Positions 40,091 to 48,549 of a DNA stretch of 64,000 nt are shown in pieces (the first letter of the stretch is position 1; every line of letters begins with the position of its first letter). The DNA lies in the NCBI GenBank assembly GCA_038319025.1, contig JBBQCW010000004.1, positions 124,001 to 188,000 on the forward strand, written 5' to 3'. Below the pieces are notes generated by a model that saw nothing but the letters and a program-made list of their open reading frames with translations, made no database searches and was not told the DNA's origin. The translations under genes were made by a program, and so were the position numbers. This DNA is from JBBQCW01 sp038319025 (GTDB taxonomy: Bacteria > Actinomycetota > Thermoleophilia > Solirubrobacterales > Solirubrobacteraceae).

Positions 40091-41224
40091 TCAGCGGGCG
40101 CGGCGGTACGCGGCGAACGCCGGCTTCGGGTGGCCGCGCTGGTCCATGAGGCCGTTGGTCAGCGAGCGTTTGTCGTGGCTGACCTCGTCGTACAGATCGA
40201 ACCAGCCGAGACCGGTCACGTAGGGGAGCCCGTCGGCGAGTCGGTACGCGGCCGTGACCCACTTGGCCTGCGCCTTACGGCTGACGCTGAAATCGAACCC
40301 GCGGTTGGCTCGGTCCGAGGCGACGGTGAACTCAGACAGCCACAGCTTCGGGGGATGGCCGCCATAGGCGCGCGACAGTTCGTTGTGGAAGGTGTCCACG
40401 TCGTTGATGTCGCGCAGTCCGCGGTAGTAGGTGCTGTCGGTGATGTCGGGGAAGCGGGTGGAGAACGGGTTGTGTCCGTACATGTCCATCCGGGGGGGTC
40501 GCCCGTCGGGCAGGCGCAGCCATTTCACGAAGTCCGATGGTGTGACCTGGCCGAGCGTCCAGGTCATGCCGCCGATCACCACGTTGTCAGCGCCCTGTGC
40601 CTTGAGCGCTCCGTACGCCGCATCGAGCAGTAGGGCGTAGCGACGTGGGCCGATGGGCGAGTTGACGGGCATGGGGGCGAAGTTGCCCTTGCGGGTCGGC
40701 TCCCCCCAGATCATCCAGTGGTGGACGGTCGGGTAGCGCAGCGTGGCAGCCTTCAGGAAGTTCGCGTAGTCGGCGTCGTCGTTGGGTACTTGGGCGCTGC
40801 CGCGGCCGCCATTGGCCCAGTTGGGCGTCTCGCGGACCATGATCGCCACGGCGATATGCGAACGCTTGGCCTGCGCGACCGTCGTGTCCAACGCCGCGGG
40901 CCAGTGGTAGGCAGGGTCGTTGGGGTCCGTGGGGCTGGTGGGTCGGGCGGTGGCGGTCGCGCGCCAGCTGAGCTGGGCCTGGAGTACGTCCACGCCGAGC
41001 TTGCGATACACGGGGAACGCGGAGGATCCGTTGGGCAGGGTGTTGGGGCCCCAGATCATCTTCAGCGCAGCGTGGCTGCCCGCCGGGTATGCGGGGAAGG
41101 GCGATGCCGCGGAGGCGGTGGCCAAGCCCGGACGGCCGTCGGCGCCGCAGGCCGCGAAGACCGCGGCGCTGAACATCAGCGCGCAGGCGATCACCACTGT
41201 TGATGTCCGTCGCCGGGCGAGCAT
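40091..41224 (-). CDS. Secreted lipoprotein glycoside hydrolase, GH-A clan-like
   Basis: A 377-aa protein with a signal peptide ending in a lipobox (VFAACG). The rest resembles a TIM-barrel glycosidase of the GH39/GH5-like kind: VYRKLGVDVLQAQLSWRATA, HIAVAIMVRETPNWANGG, the probable acid/base Glu in HHWMIWGEPTRKG, and the probable nucleophile Glu in PPKLWLSEFTVASD. It would act at the outer face of the membrane and may trim or release polysaccharide. ATG 41224 is chosen for the signal peptide; the open frame continues far upstream without meaning. It lies 8 bp downstream of the sugar-phosphate transferase gene and is probably in the same operon. Confidence 0.83.
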   Translation of the reverse strand: MLARRRTSTVVIACALMFSAAVFAACGADGRPGLATASAASPFPAYPAGSHAALKMIWGPNTLPNGSSAFPVYRKLGVDVLQAQLSWRATATARPTSPTDPNDPAYHWPAALDTTVAQAKRSHIAVAIMVRETPNWANGGRGSAQVPNDDADYANFLKAATLRYPTVHHWMIWGEPTRKGNFAPMPVNSPIGPRRYALLLDAAYGALKAQGADNVVIGGMTWTLGQVTPSDFVKWLRLPDGRPPRMDMYGHNPFSTRFPDITDSTYYRGLRDINDVDTFHNELSRAYGGHPPKLWLSEFTVASDRANRGFDFSVSRKAQAKWVTAAYRLADGLPYVTGLGWFDLYDEVSHDKRSLTNGLMDQRGHPKPAFAAYRRAR

Positions 41225-41232
41225 GCGGCGCC

Positions 41233-42039
41233 TCAGACCTGCGTCGCGCCGGTGAGCGCAAAAGCGGCCAGCAGCACGATGGCAGACATGGCGAGCATCG
41301 CACCGCGAGCTCGGTGGCTTCCCGAAGCGGGCACGATCCGTCGTGCCAACCGATTGAGCGGAACGAAGAAGGTGCGGACCAACACGTACAGATCGCCGGG
41401 GATCGAGTGGCCGCGGGCGTAGGCCACGTCGATCGCGATCTTGCGGGGCATCAGGTTCTGCAGGTAGTAGGCGACGGGATCGTGCTGCAGGCGGAGCATG
41501 TGACCTTCGCCTGAACACTCCAGCGCCGCGGGGCCGGTGATGCCGGGCGTGACCTTGAGGATCTCGCGGTAGGCCTCCGGATACTCCTGAACGAACTCGA
41601 GCGTCTCGGGGCGGGGCCCGACGAGGCGCATGTCGCCTCGCAGCACGTTCCACAGTTGCGGGAGTTCGTCGAGCTTGGTCATCGCCAGGAACTGGCCGAC
41701 CGGCGTAAAGCGCTCATCCTGGTGCAGCGTGAGGGAGATCCCGGTGGCCGAGCGACGCATCTTGCGGAACTTCCACATACAGAACTCCTGGCCGCCGCGG
41801 CCGACCCGAGTGGAGCGGTAGAGCACCTTCCCTGGGGAGTCCAGGTACACGGCCCACGCCGTGAGCAGGCCGACCACGATGGCGAACGGCGCGATGAGCA
41901 GAGTGAGCCCGATGTCGAAGATCCGCTGGGAGGTGGTCGACCGGTCTGCCGTCGCCGTCTCGCGGGGATGCCCAGCAACGACCGATTCTCCGGCCAGGAT
42001 GGCCGACGACTCGCGTGTTGCTGTGCGTGCTGCTTCCAC
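41233..42039 (-). CDS. Initiating sugar-phosphate transferase (undecaprenyl-phosphate PGT, WcaJ/WbaP-type)
   Basis: A 268-aa member of the bacterial sugar transferase family (monotopic phosphoglycosyl transferase). It moves a sugar-phosphate from a UDP-sugar to undecaprenyl phosphate and starts each repeat unit. A re-entrant helix (RIFDIGLTLLIAPFAIVVGL) is followed by GRGGQEFCMWKFRKMR, LDELPQLWNVLRGDMRLVGP with RPE, and the late ITGPAALECSGE segment. An extra C-terminal hydrophobic helix (AMLAMSAIVLLAAFALTGA) is unusual for the short form. The GTG 42039 start has a clear Shine-Dalgarno (GGAGGA, 4 nt spacer) and a TACAGT box about 65 nt upstream, so this gene is conventionally leadered, unlike its neighbours. 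Confidence 0.93.
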   Translation of the reverse strand: MEAARTATRESSAILAGESVVAGHPRETATADRSTTSQRIFDIGLTLLIAPFAIVVGLLTAWAVYLDSPGKVLYRSTRVGRGGQEFCMWKFRKMRRSATGISLTLHQDERFTPVGQFLAMTKLDELPQLWNVLRGDMRLVGPRPETLEFVQEYPEAYREILKVTPGITGPAALECSGEGHMLRLQHDPVAYYLQNLMPRKIAIDVAYARGHSIPGDLYVLVRTFFVPLNRLARRIVPASGSHRARGAMLAMSAIVLLAAFALTGATQV

Positions 42040-42102
42040 CCGTTCCTCCGTGGAGCCGCCATCCGTGGCAGCCAGGTTGCGGACCTGAACCCTGCTTGGC
42101 CG

Positions 42103-42108
42103 ACTGTA
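42103..42108 (-). promoter_or_regulatory. Putative -10 box for the sugar-phosphate transferase operon
   Basis: On the minus strand TACAGT lies about 64 nt before GTG 42039, which has its own GGAGGA ribosome-binding site. A leader of about 57 nt is predicted. Confidence 0.4.
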
Positions 42109-42166
42109 GCGGAGATTCCGTAGTCAGATGCCGTTTATCTGCGGCCGGCTACGACTTGTACACATG

Positions 42167-42207
42167 AGGGGTCTGCGACTTGACCGCCTGGACAGGTTCT
42201 GACCCCT
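42167..42207. repeat. 7-bp inverted repeat in the 219-bp divergent intergenic region
   Basis: AGGGGTC (42167-42173) and GACCCCT (42201-42207) are perfect inverted arms separated by 27 nt. They lie between the sugar-phosphate transferase and epimerase genes and could be an operator or a weak hairpin. The rest of 42109-42258 shows no coding frame that I can support. Confidence 0.3.
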
Positions 42208-42258
42208 GCTCACCGTCGTTCAGCCGAACCTCAGCAGCCGCGTGACATCCTGCGTTGC

Positions 42259-43200
42259 ATGCGCACACTCGTCACCGGCGGAGCCGGCTTCATCGGATCC
42301 AATCTCGTGGACGCGCTCGTGGCGCGCGGGGACGACGTCACGGTCCTCGACGACATCTCGACGGGCCGTGAAACCAATCTCGACGGTGCGCGCGAGCGCG
42401 GGGCGACCCTGGTTCGCGGCGACATCCGCGAGCGGGATCAGGTGGCAGCGGCGATGAGCGAGGCGCGGCCTGAGGTGGTCTTCCACCTGGCCGCGCAGAT
42501 CGACGTGCGCAAGTCCGTCGACGATCCGGCCTGGGATGCACAGACCAACGTGGTGGGCACGATCAACGTACTCGAGGCGGCGCGCGTCGCCGGAGTCGGA
42601 CGCGTGGTCAACACGTCCACCGGCGGTGCGATCTACGGGGAGACCGAAAACATTCCCACTGCTGAGACCGAGGAGCCGCGTCCGATGGCCGCCTACGGGC
42701 AGTCCAAGTTCTGCGCCGAGCGCTACTGCGGGTGGGCGCAGCGACTGCACGGACTGTCGACCGTCACCGTGCGCCTGGGCAACGTCTATGGCCCGCGGCA
42801 GGACCCGCTCGGTGAGGCAGGCGTGATCGCGATCTACTGCGGCCTGCTGGCCGGCGGCGGGAGCCCGACGATCTACGGCACGGGCGAGCAGACGCGGGAC
42901 TACGTGTACGTAGGCGACGTGGTGGCCGCGCAGTTGGCCGCAGCGGGAGCCGGCGAGGTTCACGGCGAGGTCAACGTGGGAACGGGCCGGGAGACGAGCG
43001 TCCTGCAGATCGTCTCCGCGCTGTGCGAGGCATCGGGCACCGCACCCCGTGACTTTGAGCCGATCTTCGCGCCTGGTCGCGCGGGCGAGATCGATCGCTC
43101 GTGTCTGGACGTCACGCTGGCCCGGGAGGTGCTGGGCTGGAGCGCGGGGGTGACCATCGAGGATGGGTTGCGCAGCACGTTGGCCGCAACGGCAGTCTGA
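42259..43200 (+). CDS. NAD-dependent nucleotide-sugar epimerase (GalE-like, extended SDR)
   Basis: A 313-aa extended short-chain dehydrogenase. RTLVTGGAGFIGSNLVDALV is the NAD site at the N-terminus, VFHLAAQIDVRKSVDDP is typical of UDP-glucose/UDP-GlcNAc 4-epimerases, and STGGAIYGE with AAYGQSKFCAERY supply the catalytic Tyr-Lys pair. RLGNVYGPRQDP and the late DYVYVGDVVAAQL also match. It would interconvert UDP-gluco and UDP-galacto sugars for the GTs in the cluster. No Shine-Dalgarno precedes ATG 42259; a weak CATCCT box 7 nt upstream fits the leaderless pattern poorly. The gene is convergent with the 43222 gene across a strong hairpin. Confidence 0.9.
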   Translation: MRTLVTGGAGFIGSNLVDALVARGDDVTVLDDISTGRETNLDGARERGATLVRGDIRERDQVAAAMSEARPEVVFHLAAQIDVRKSVDDPAWDAQTNVVGTINVLEAARVAGVGRVVNTSTGGAIYGETENIPTAETEEPRPMAAYGQSKFCAERYCGWAQRLHGLSTVTVRLGNVYGPRQDPLGEAGVIAIYCGLLAGGGSPTIYGTGEQTRDYVYVGDVVAAQLAAAGAGEVHGEVNVGTGRETSVLQIVSALCEASGTAPRDFEPIFAPGRAGEIDRSCLDVTLAREVLGWSAGVTIEDGLRSTLAATAV

Positions 43201-43205
43201 GCGCG

Positions 43206-43231
43206 CCACCGCTGAGTAAGGTCAGCGGTGG
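43206..43231. terminator. Bidirectional hairpin terminator between convergent genes
   Basis: CCACCGCTGA (43206-43215) and TCAGCGGTGG (43222-43231) form a perfect 10-bp stem with a 6-nt GTAAGG loop. It lies just after the epimerase stop at 43200, and its right arm contains the stop codon of the 43222-45231 gene. There is no T-tract, which is common for actinobacterial terminators. Confidence 0.7.
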
Positions 43232-45231
43232 CGGACGCCTACAAGGCCGCCGGCCGCGGACTTCAGACCGGTGAGTCCCGTGACGTAGCCCTTCAGCGTC
43301 AGAACGACCTTGGTCCCCTTCTTGCGGCCGAGTCTCTTTAGGCCCGCGCGGTTGATGGTGATCGTGACCCTGCCGCTTTTTGTTCCGGGCACCGTGCCGC
43401 TGATGGTCCCAGCGACGGGCATGCGCTTGCGCCGTTGCTTGCTGGTTTTCGGGCGCAGGGTCAGCGTGCCCGTTACGACGCAGGCGTCGTCCCCGGGAGA
43501 ACTGCAGGTGAATGCAAGCCGACCGGTGCCCTTCTTGCCGATCGTCACGTACTTCCGACTGATGGTGAACTTTGGCGGTCCCACCTTGACGATCGTGAAG
43601 TTCGCCCGCACCGGATCGGGGTCGATGTTGCCGGCCAGATCCACCGCCCGCACGTCCACCTCGTGGTCGCCGAGCCTAAGCGCGGGCGTCGTGTACGGGG
43701 AGGTGCACGCGGCGTACGGAGAGCCGTCCTGACGGCATTGGAACCCGGCCACCCCGTACGCGTCCTTCCCGCTGAAGGCGATCATCAGGGCCGTCTGGGA
43801 TGTGCGTGGCGACGTGCGGTCGGTGATGAGCGTGTTGGGCGGGCTCAGATCGAGCTGCCACTTGCCGACGGCCGGGGTGGCGTCGACATTCCCTTGGGCG
43901 TCGAACGCGCGTACGCGGATCTGGTGATCGCCCTCCCGGGAGTTCGCTGCATCGAACGGGGAGGAACAGCCCTTCCAGGCCGATCCGTCGGGGGAGCACT
44001 GAAAGTGCACGCCGGCGTCATTCTCCGTGGCGTCGAAGGCGATCGGCTGGTGGTGCGTGTCGTTCGTGAAGCCGGGAGTGGCACGGATGGCGGTGTCCGG
44101 GTCGGTGATGTCAAGGGTGTTGCCTCCCGGGAGGGCGCAGACATCCGTGCCCGGCGGGTTGGGGCCGAGGAACTCGAGGAAGCTTGCGTACGCCGGCTTG
44201 GGCACTCCGAGGATGTCGAGGAGCCCGTTGTGCACTCCCCAGTAGTCAGCCAGCCCCAGCGCCTGGGGACTTGCGTCCTGTAGGGCGAACCACAGGACAT
44301 GATCGAGGTTCCACCGCGCGCGGCAGCCGAGCATCTGACCCCACGCTTGGCGCAGGTAGGCGTTCTGCGTGAGCGCCGACACGGTGAAGGGGTGGGCGGG
44401 GCCACCAGAGGCCCAGCTCATCTCCGTGACCCACAGCGGGCGTGAGCCGTCGCCGTTCTCGAGCATGATCCGGCGCGCCTCGTCGAGCACGTGCACGGCG
44501 GCCGCCGGGTCGGTCGCGTAGGCGTGCACGGCGGCGACGTCAAAGCTCGAGGCAAAGCCGGGCTGCTGGTAGAGGCCGGCGAGGAAGTCAGTGAGCGACA
44601 TGCCCGTGGGCTCGCCGGGGAATTCGTCCAACCCGGACATCAGGACAGTCGCCTGAGGATCCGTGGTCTTGATCGTCTGCGAGACCTTGACCAGGAACCC
44701 CGCGTAGTCGGCGGGCGTGGGGTTGGGCCACTCGGCGCCGCCGTTGACTTCGTTCCACACCTGCCAGCTGACCCTGGGGATCCTGGGCTTGCGGTTCCAG
44801 AACGATGAGTCCGGCGCGTAGCGAGCGACCGCTGCGGCCACGAACTCGCGGTACCCGTTCGGTCCGTCGAGGGCCTCGCCGGTTGGGGGTCGCCTTGTCG
44901 CCCCGCAGGCCCAGGCGGCACAGCCGTTGAGGGCGAAAATCAGGTCGTAGCCGTCCTGCGCCGCCTGGTTGGCGAGGGCGTCCGGCGAGGTCCAGTTGTA
45001 CCCGGAGCGCGATGTGGGCTGGATGTCATCCCAGCCGAGGGAGCCGCGCAAAAGGCGCAGGCCGGAGGCGCCGAGCGCCGCGGATTGCAGATCACTGGGA
45101 TACGACCAGGAGCCGACTCCGAAGAAGCCCGAAGGCGTAACGGTGGATTGCGCGGAGGGGGCAGCGAGGACGATGACCGCGGCGCATGCGGCAACGACAG
45201 TGAGCACCGCGCGGGCGCGGTTCGACCGCAT
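43222..45231 (-). CDS. Secreted GH-A-like glycoside hydrolase with two Ig-like repeats
   Basis: A 669-aa protein with a Sec signal peptide (VLTVVAACAAVIVLAAPSAQ). A TIM-barrel glycosidase follows: LRLLRGSLGWDDIQPT, the probable acid/base Glu in SWQVWNEVNGGAEWPN (about 166-181) and the probable nucleophile in LWVTEMSWASGG. Two copies of an Ig-like repeat come next (FQCSPDGSAWKGCSSPFD with RVRAFDAQGNVD; FQCRQDGSPYAACTSPYT with VRAVDLAGNIDPD), which are very common in Solirubrobacterales secreted proteins. A basic beta-rich C-terminal domain (KRLGRKKGTKVVLTLKGYV) ends it. ATG 45231 is chosen for the signal peptide; GTG 45234 is adjacent. It may process the polysaccharide made by this locus. Confidence 0.85.
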   Translation of the reverse strand: MRSNRARAVLTVVAACAAVIVLAAPSAQSTVTPSGFFGVGSWSYPSDLQSAALGASGLRLLRGSLGWDDIQPTSRSGYNWTSPDALANQAAQDGYDLIFALNGCAAWACGATRRPPTGEALDGPNGYREFVAAAVARYAPDSSFWNRKPRIPRVSWQVWNEVNGGAEWPNPTPADYAGFLVKVSQTIKTTDPQATVLMSGLDEFPGEPTGMSLTDFLAGLYQQPGFASSFDVAAVHAYATDPAAAVHVLDEARRIMLENGDGSRPLWVTEMSWASGGPAHPFTVSALTQNAYLRQAWGQMLGCRARWNLDHVLWFALQDASPQALGLADYWGVHNGLLDILGVPKPAYASFLEFLGPNPPGTDVCALPGGNTLDITDPDTAIRATPGFTNDTHHQPIAFDATENDAGVHFQCSPDGSAWKGCSSPFDAANSREGDHQIRVRAFDAQGNVDATPAVGKWQLDLSPPNTLITDRTSPRTSQTALMIAFSGKDAYGVAGFQCRQDGSPYAACTSPYTTPALRLGDHEVDVRAVDLAGNIDPDPVRANFTIVKVGPPKFTISRKYVTIGKKGTGRLAFTCSSPGDDACVVTGTLTLRPKTSKQRRKRMPVAGTISGTVPGTKSGRVTITINRAGLKRLGRKKGTKVVLTLKGYVTGLTGLKSAAGGLVGVRHR

Positions 45232-45280
45232 CACCGTGGATTGGCAAGCCACTCCACCATGGTGGCACAGTTGTCTTCGT

Positions 45281-46057
45281 TCAGCGAAGGTGGAAGCGGC
45301 GCCTCCGAGGCCGCTCTGGCGCCGGCGGAAATGAGGCAGGTGCAGGTGGGAGGGCGGTGCCGGCCAGGATGGCGCTGGGCACCTGAACGCACCACCATTC
45401 GACAAACCGCTCGAGACCGGCCTCCTCGAGGTGTGATAGCAGCCCGGGTGGGCGTCGGACGGCGTCGTGCGCGTCGGACGCGACGCTATGTGCCAGGCCC
45501 CGCTCGACGAACTCCAGGGCGGTCTGGCGCACCTCCGCACCGAACTGCCCGGAAAAGGCGGCGGCCGTGATCGACGTGAGCGCGCCGTCGCTGATCAGTT
45601 GCTCCAGCAGGTCAGGCGAGCGGTGAAAGGTCGGGCTGCGTTCGGGGTGGGCGATCAGAATTCGGTGGCCGCGGTCTTGGAGGTGGGCGACGATGCGCTC
45701 GAAGCCGACGGCGGATACCTCGAGCGGAGCCTCGAGAAGGAGCCAGCCCTCCGGGTTTGCTCCCAGTTTGAGCGCTGACAGCTCATCGTCGGAGAGATCG
45801 GCTGCGCAGGACATTGCGACCTCTCCGCCGGTGGTCACCTCAAGGGGGATCTGCTCACCGGCCAAGCGGGCGCGGACATCTGCCACGCCGGCGGCCACCA
45901 GCGACGCCCGCGTGGGGATCTCCCACGTGACGTGCGGAGTGGCGGCCACGCACGTGACGCCGGCGGCTACGTGCCTGCCCGCCAGTGCAACGGTTTTGTC
46001 CATGGTCGCCGGGCCGTCATCGATGCCGGGGAGGAGGTGGCAGTGCAGGTCGATCAT
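45281..46057 (-). CDS. CpsB/CapC-family PHP tyrosine-protein phosphatase
   Basis: A 258-aa PHP-domain protein. The N-terminal MIDLHCHLLPGIDDGPATMD is the hallmark of CpsB/YwqE phosphatases. VAATPHVTWEIPTRASLV, HRILIAHPERSPTFHRSP and SVASDAHDAVRRPPGLLSHL supply the other metal-binding His and Asp residues. These manganese enzymes dephosphorylate the tyrosine tail of the partner BY-kinase and so control capsule chain length and export; the likely partner is the Wzz/BY-kinase at 61329-62984. ATG 46057 is set by homology, and TACGCT 8 nt upstream supports a near-leaderless transcript. An Arg/Pro-rich tail ends the protein. Confidence 0.92.
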   Translation of the reverse strand: MIDLHCHLLPGIDDGPATMDKTVALAGRHVAAGVTCVAATPHVTWEIPTRASLVAAGVADVRARLAGEQIPLEVTTGGEVAMSCAADLSDDELSALKLGANPEGWLLLEAPLEVSAVGFERIVAHLQDRGHRILIAHPERSPTFHRSPDLLEQLISDGALTSITAAAFSGQFGAEVRQTALEFVERGLAHSVASDAHDAVRRPPGLLSHLEEAGLERFVEWWCVQVPSAILAGTALPPAPASFPPAPERPRRRRFHLR

Positions 46058-46065
46058 GGTTCCTG

Positions 46066-46071
46066 AGCGTA
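46066..46071 (-). promoter_or_regulatory. Putative -10 box for the PHP phosphatase gene
   Basis: On the minus strand TACGCT is followed by 8 nt and ATG 46057. There is no Shine-Dalgarno sequence. Confidence 0.4.
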
Positions 46072-46183
46072 GGGAGCGCGGCCGTCCAGCGACCCCGTGC
46101 TGCATTCGGTGACGGCTCTCGACAGAATTTGTGCGTTCGCTTAGGATTTTCGAGTCGGCGCGCAACGGGGCCTGCCTGCCTCC

Positions 46184-46189
46184 TATTCT
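46184..46189 (+). promoter_or_regulatory. Putative -10 box upstream of the acyltransferase gene
   Basis: TATTCT is followed by 5 nt and GTG 46195, which is in frame with ATG 46288. Either the protein has a 31-residue N-terminal extension or the mRNA carries a leader of about 90 nt. Confidence 0.4.
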
Positions 46190-46287
46190 CCAGCGTGGAT
46201 GTCCATTGGCACCACCCACCGCAGGGATTCCCTTGTCCTACTCGCCGCGCCGGTGCCGGCGCGGCGTGGGGTTCCGGTGGCGTGCCT

Positions 46288-46854
46288 ATGACCGTGGCGG
46301 GCGGGATCGTCAGGGCACTGAACCGCTTCGACCTGCTCGGGCGGGCGATGCGGGAGCTCGCCTTCCGCAAGCTGATTGGCCTGGACGGACGACTCACCGC
46401 GTACCGCCTGCTCGGGGCAACGATCGGCGAGAACGTCTACATCGGCGCGTCCTCGTCGATCCGCATCCCCGCGAACGTCACGATCGGCGAGGGGACCCAC
46501 ATCGGTCGCAATGTGTTGATCGAGTCGTGGGGACAGGTCACCGTCGGGGCCCGCGTGATCATGAACGACGACGTCACCCTGCTCACCGGAAGCCACTACG
46601 TCGATTCCCCCACGATGGAGGGCGTTGTGCGCCCGATCACCATCGGGGACTACGCCTGGCTCCCGATGCACATCCGCATCCTGCCCGGGGTTAACATCGG
46701 GCCATATGCCGTCGTCGGTACGGGGGCGGTGGTGACCGAGTCCGTGCCTGAGTACACCGTGGTCGGCGGGAATCCGGCGGTCAAGATCGGCGACCGCGCG
46801 CGGCACGAGTACACCTATCGGGTGACGCTGCGCGACAAAGGTCTGGCGGGTTAG
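46288..46854 (+). CDS. Hexapeptide-repeat acyltransferase (LbetaH, NodL/WcaF-like)
   Basis: About 188 aa. Left-handed beta-helix hexapeptide repeats run from about residue 45: ATIGENVYIGASSSIRIPAN, VTIGEGTHIGRNVLIESWGQ, VTVGARVIMNDDVTLLTGSH, and late INIGPYAVVGTGAVVTE-like turns. HYVDSP supplies a candidate catalytic His. Members transfer acetyl groups from acetyl-CoA to sugar hydroxyls or amines. It could balance the NodB-like deacetylase at 11088 or acetylate nucleotide-linked or lipid-linked sugars in the cytoplasm. GTG 46195 is a possible upstream start favoured by a TATTCT box, but the extra 31 residues lack family similarity. Confidence 0.85.
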   Translation: MTVAGGIVRALNRFDLLGRAMRELAFRKLIGLDGRLTAYRLLGATIGENVYIGASSSIRIPANVTIGEGTHIGRNVLIESWGQVTVGARVIMNDDVTLLTGSHYVDSPTMEGVVRPITIGDYAWLPMHIRILPGVNIGPYAVVGTGAVVTESVPEYTVVGGNPAVKIGDRARHEYTYRVTLRDKGLAG

Positions 46855-46897
46855 CACTACCGGAACTCGCCGTTGGAGTCGGTGAGAGCAACGCCGC

Positions 46898-47734
46898 TCA
46901 GGGGCCAGGTCGCCAAGCCCAGATCGTGCCGTGACCGTGATGAGACGGAGGCGAGGCCTCGATCTCGAACCCCGCATTCGAGAACGCGTCGATAGCGGCC
47001 GCACGCGGGTCCCCGGACGGGGCGCCGTACCGGTGCCACTCGATGGTCATGGCCGGGGTCGGCAGGTGGGCGAACCGTGGGTCGAGCAGGATCGGCCACT
47101 CGCTGCCTTCGATGTCGATCTTGACCAGGTCGGAGGCGGCAATCGTCGGCAGGACGTCGATGACGGGGACTTTGACGGTGTTCGGGGATGACGCGTCTGA
47201 TACCCGCGAGTCGGCGAAGTTCCCCGCCTCGAGGTAGGCCATCCCCGCCGCGTTGCCCGCGCAAGCCTCGATCAGTGTCCACGCATCGCCCACGTCGTTG
47301 ACTTCCATGCACCGCCGGAGGACTGGGAGGTTGAGGGGGTCTGGCTCCAGCGACGTGAGCTGTGCGTCGGGGAAAGCGCGTAGCGCGTAGGCGCCGAACA
47401 GGCCGATGTTGGCACCGAGATCCAGGATGCGAGGGCGGCGCGCCGGCATCACGGCTCGCACGCGCTCCGGCAACCCGTAGGAGTCGGCGACGCCGAAGAT
47501 CTCGTCGAAGATCTCGATGTCCCGGGTGCGATGGCGTACCGCGATGTGGGCGTCGCTGCCCCGGAGGCGGTACACGCCGCGTCGCCCGGCAGGGGCCACC
47601 AACTCCGACAGTCCGAACGCGAGGGGCGACTCGAGCACGGCTCGCCGGCGGGGAGCCTTGCGGAGCACCTGCGCGGGCCGCGACCTCAGGGCGGCGTCGA
47701 CCGGTGGGAACGCCTGTCTTACCCGTTCGAACAT
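46898..47734 (-). CDS. FkbM-family methyltransferase
   Basis: A 278-aa FkbM-type methyltransferase: PRILDLGANIGLFGAYAL (motif I, about 100-117), AQLTSLEPDPLNLPVLRR (motif II) and the signature LVKIDIEGSEWPILLDPRF, followed by AMTIEWHRYG. ATG 47734 gives a basic N-terminal helix. A longer open frame on another register (46857-47792) is a shadow. It is divergent from another FkbM gene 79 bp away and convergent with the acyltransferase gene, 43 bp apart. It probably O-methylates a sugar; specificity unknown. Confidence 0.87.
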   Translation of the reverse strand: MFERVRQAFPPVDAALRSRPAQVLRKAPRRRAVLESPLAFGLSELVAPAGRRGVYRLRGSDAHIAVRHRTRDIEIFDEIFGVADSYGLPERVRAVMPARRPRILDLGANIGLFGAYALRAFPDAQLTSLEPDPLNLPVLRRCMEVNDVGDAWTLIEACAGNAAGMAYLEAGNFADSRVSDASSPNTVKVPVIDVLPTIAASDLVKIDIEGSEWPILLDPRFAHLPTPAMTIEWHRYGAPSGDPRAAAIDAFSNAGFEIEASPPSHHGHGTIWAWRPGP

Positions 47735-47813
47735 TTACGTCTGCATCCCCGCTCGTTCTGGATCGGTCGACCTGGTCGTCGCCGGCCCGCATGATGAGCG
47801 AAACTTCGCGGCG

Positions 47814-48464
47814 ATGTCAACCAAACAGCGAATCAAGCGCGCCATTCTGCCGGCGGCCGGCCCCCGGACCCTTCCGTTCGGGGTTTCGCGCGGGCTGCGC
47901 ATGCAGATCGACTTCCAGCGGCAGACGGGGCAGTACCTGGGCCTCTACGAGATCGAGGTCGCCCGGCACCTACGCCGGCTGTGCCGAGGGGGCCGGGTCA
48001 GCTTCGACGTCGGCGCGCGTGAGGGATACGACGCCCTCATCTGCGCCAAGCTCACGGGGGCTCCCGTCCTGTCGTTCGAGGCCGAGCCCGCCAACCTGCC
48101 GCTCATGCAGGAGACGTTCGCGCTCAACCCGACCCTGGCGGCGCTGGTCACCCCGGTGCTGGGGTACGTCGGGGACGGCGGCGGCGACACCCTTCGGCTA
48201 GACGACTTCGTCGATGAGGCCCGACCGCCGGGATTCGTCAAGGTCGACGTGGAGGGCGCCGAGGAGTCGGTGCTGCGCGGCGCCGAGCGGCTGCTGGCGG
48301 GCCATCGCCCCGCCTTGATCGTCGAGACGCATTCCTGGGATGCGGAAGCTGCGTGCGGACGGCTACTGGCGTCTTACGGGTACCGGCTTACGATCGTCAA
48401 TCAGCGCCGCGTACTTCCTGACCACCGCCCCACCGGGCACAACCGCTGGCTCATCGCGGAGTGA
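47814..48464 (+). CDS. FkbM-family methyltransferase, short
   Basis: A 216-aa FkbM-like methyltransferase. GRVSFDVGAREGYDALICAK is a variant motif I (DVGAREG rather than DVGANxG), LSFEAEPANLPLMQETFAL motif II, and PGFVKVDVEGAEESVLRGAE the FkbM signature, followed by ALIVETHSWDAE. The substitution in motif I might affect SAM binding but is seen in active relatives. ATG 47814 is chosen because homology begins shortly after it; upstream sequence in frame is antisense to the divergent FkbM gene. A strong inverted repeat follows at 48511-48549. Confidence 0.83.
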   Translation: MSTKQRIKRAILPAAGPRTLPFGVSRGLRMQIDFQRQTGQYLGLYEIEVARHLRRLCRGGRVSFDVGAREGYDALICAKLTGAPVLSFEAEPANLPLMQETFALNPTLAALVTPVLGYVGDGGGDTLRLDDFVDEARPPGFVKVDVEGAEESVLRGAERLLAGHRPALIVETHSWDAEAACGRLLASYGYRLTIVNQRRVLPDHRPTGHNRWLIAE

Positions 48465-48485
48465 CTCCGAGCGCGAACCCCATAC

Positions 48486-48513
48486 GTGAAATTTTCCGAG
48501 GGGGTGACGTACC
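48486..48513 (+). promoter_or_regulatory. Possible ECF-sigma-type promoter
   Basis: TGAAATTTT (48487-48495) followed after about 15 nt by CGTACC (48508-48513) resembles the TGAAA...CGT(A/C) form of some ECF promoters. It would drive the 48590-51326 genes. An ECF sigma gene lies at 55258-55749, but no link is shown and a single match is weak. Confidence 0.22.
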
Positions 48514-48549
48514 GACGATCGGTGTGCGCCAGCAGTCCCGATCGTCGGT
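48511..48549. promoter_or_regulatory. Perfect 12-bp inverted repeat (hairpin or operator)
   Basis: ACCGACGATCGG (48511-48522) and CCGATCGTCGGT (48538-48549) are perfect inverted arms around a 15-nt loop. Each arm also contains the palindrome CGATCG. It lies 46 nt after the FkbM stop and 40 nt before ATG 48590. It may terminate the FkbM transcript, act as a 5'-UTR attenuator, or bind a dimeric regulator. Confidence 0.6.

Noticed and set aside
46857..47792. Minus-strand frame overlapping the 46898-47734 FkbM gene in another register
   Set aside because: Arg/Pro-rich translation without motifs; the FkbM frame has all family signatures.
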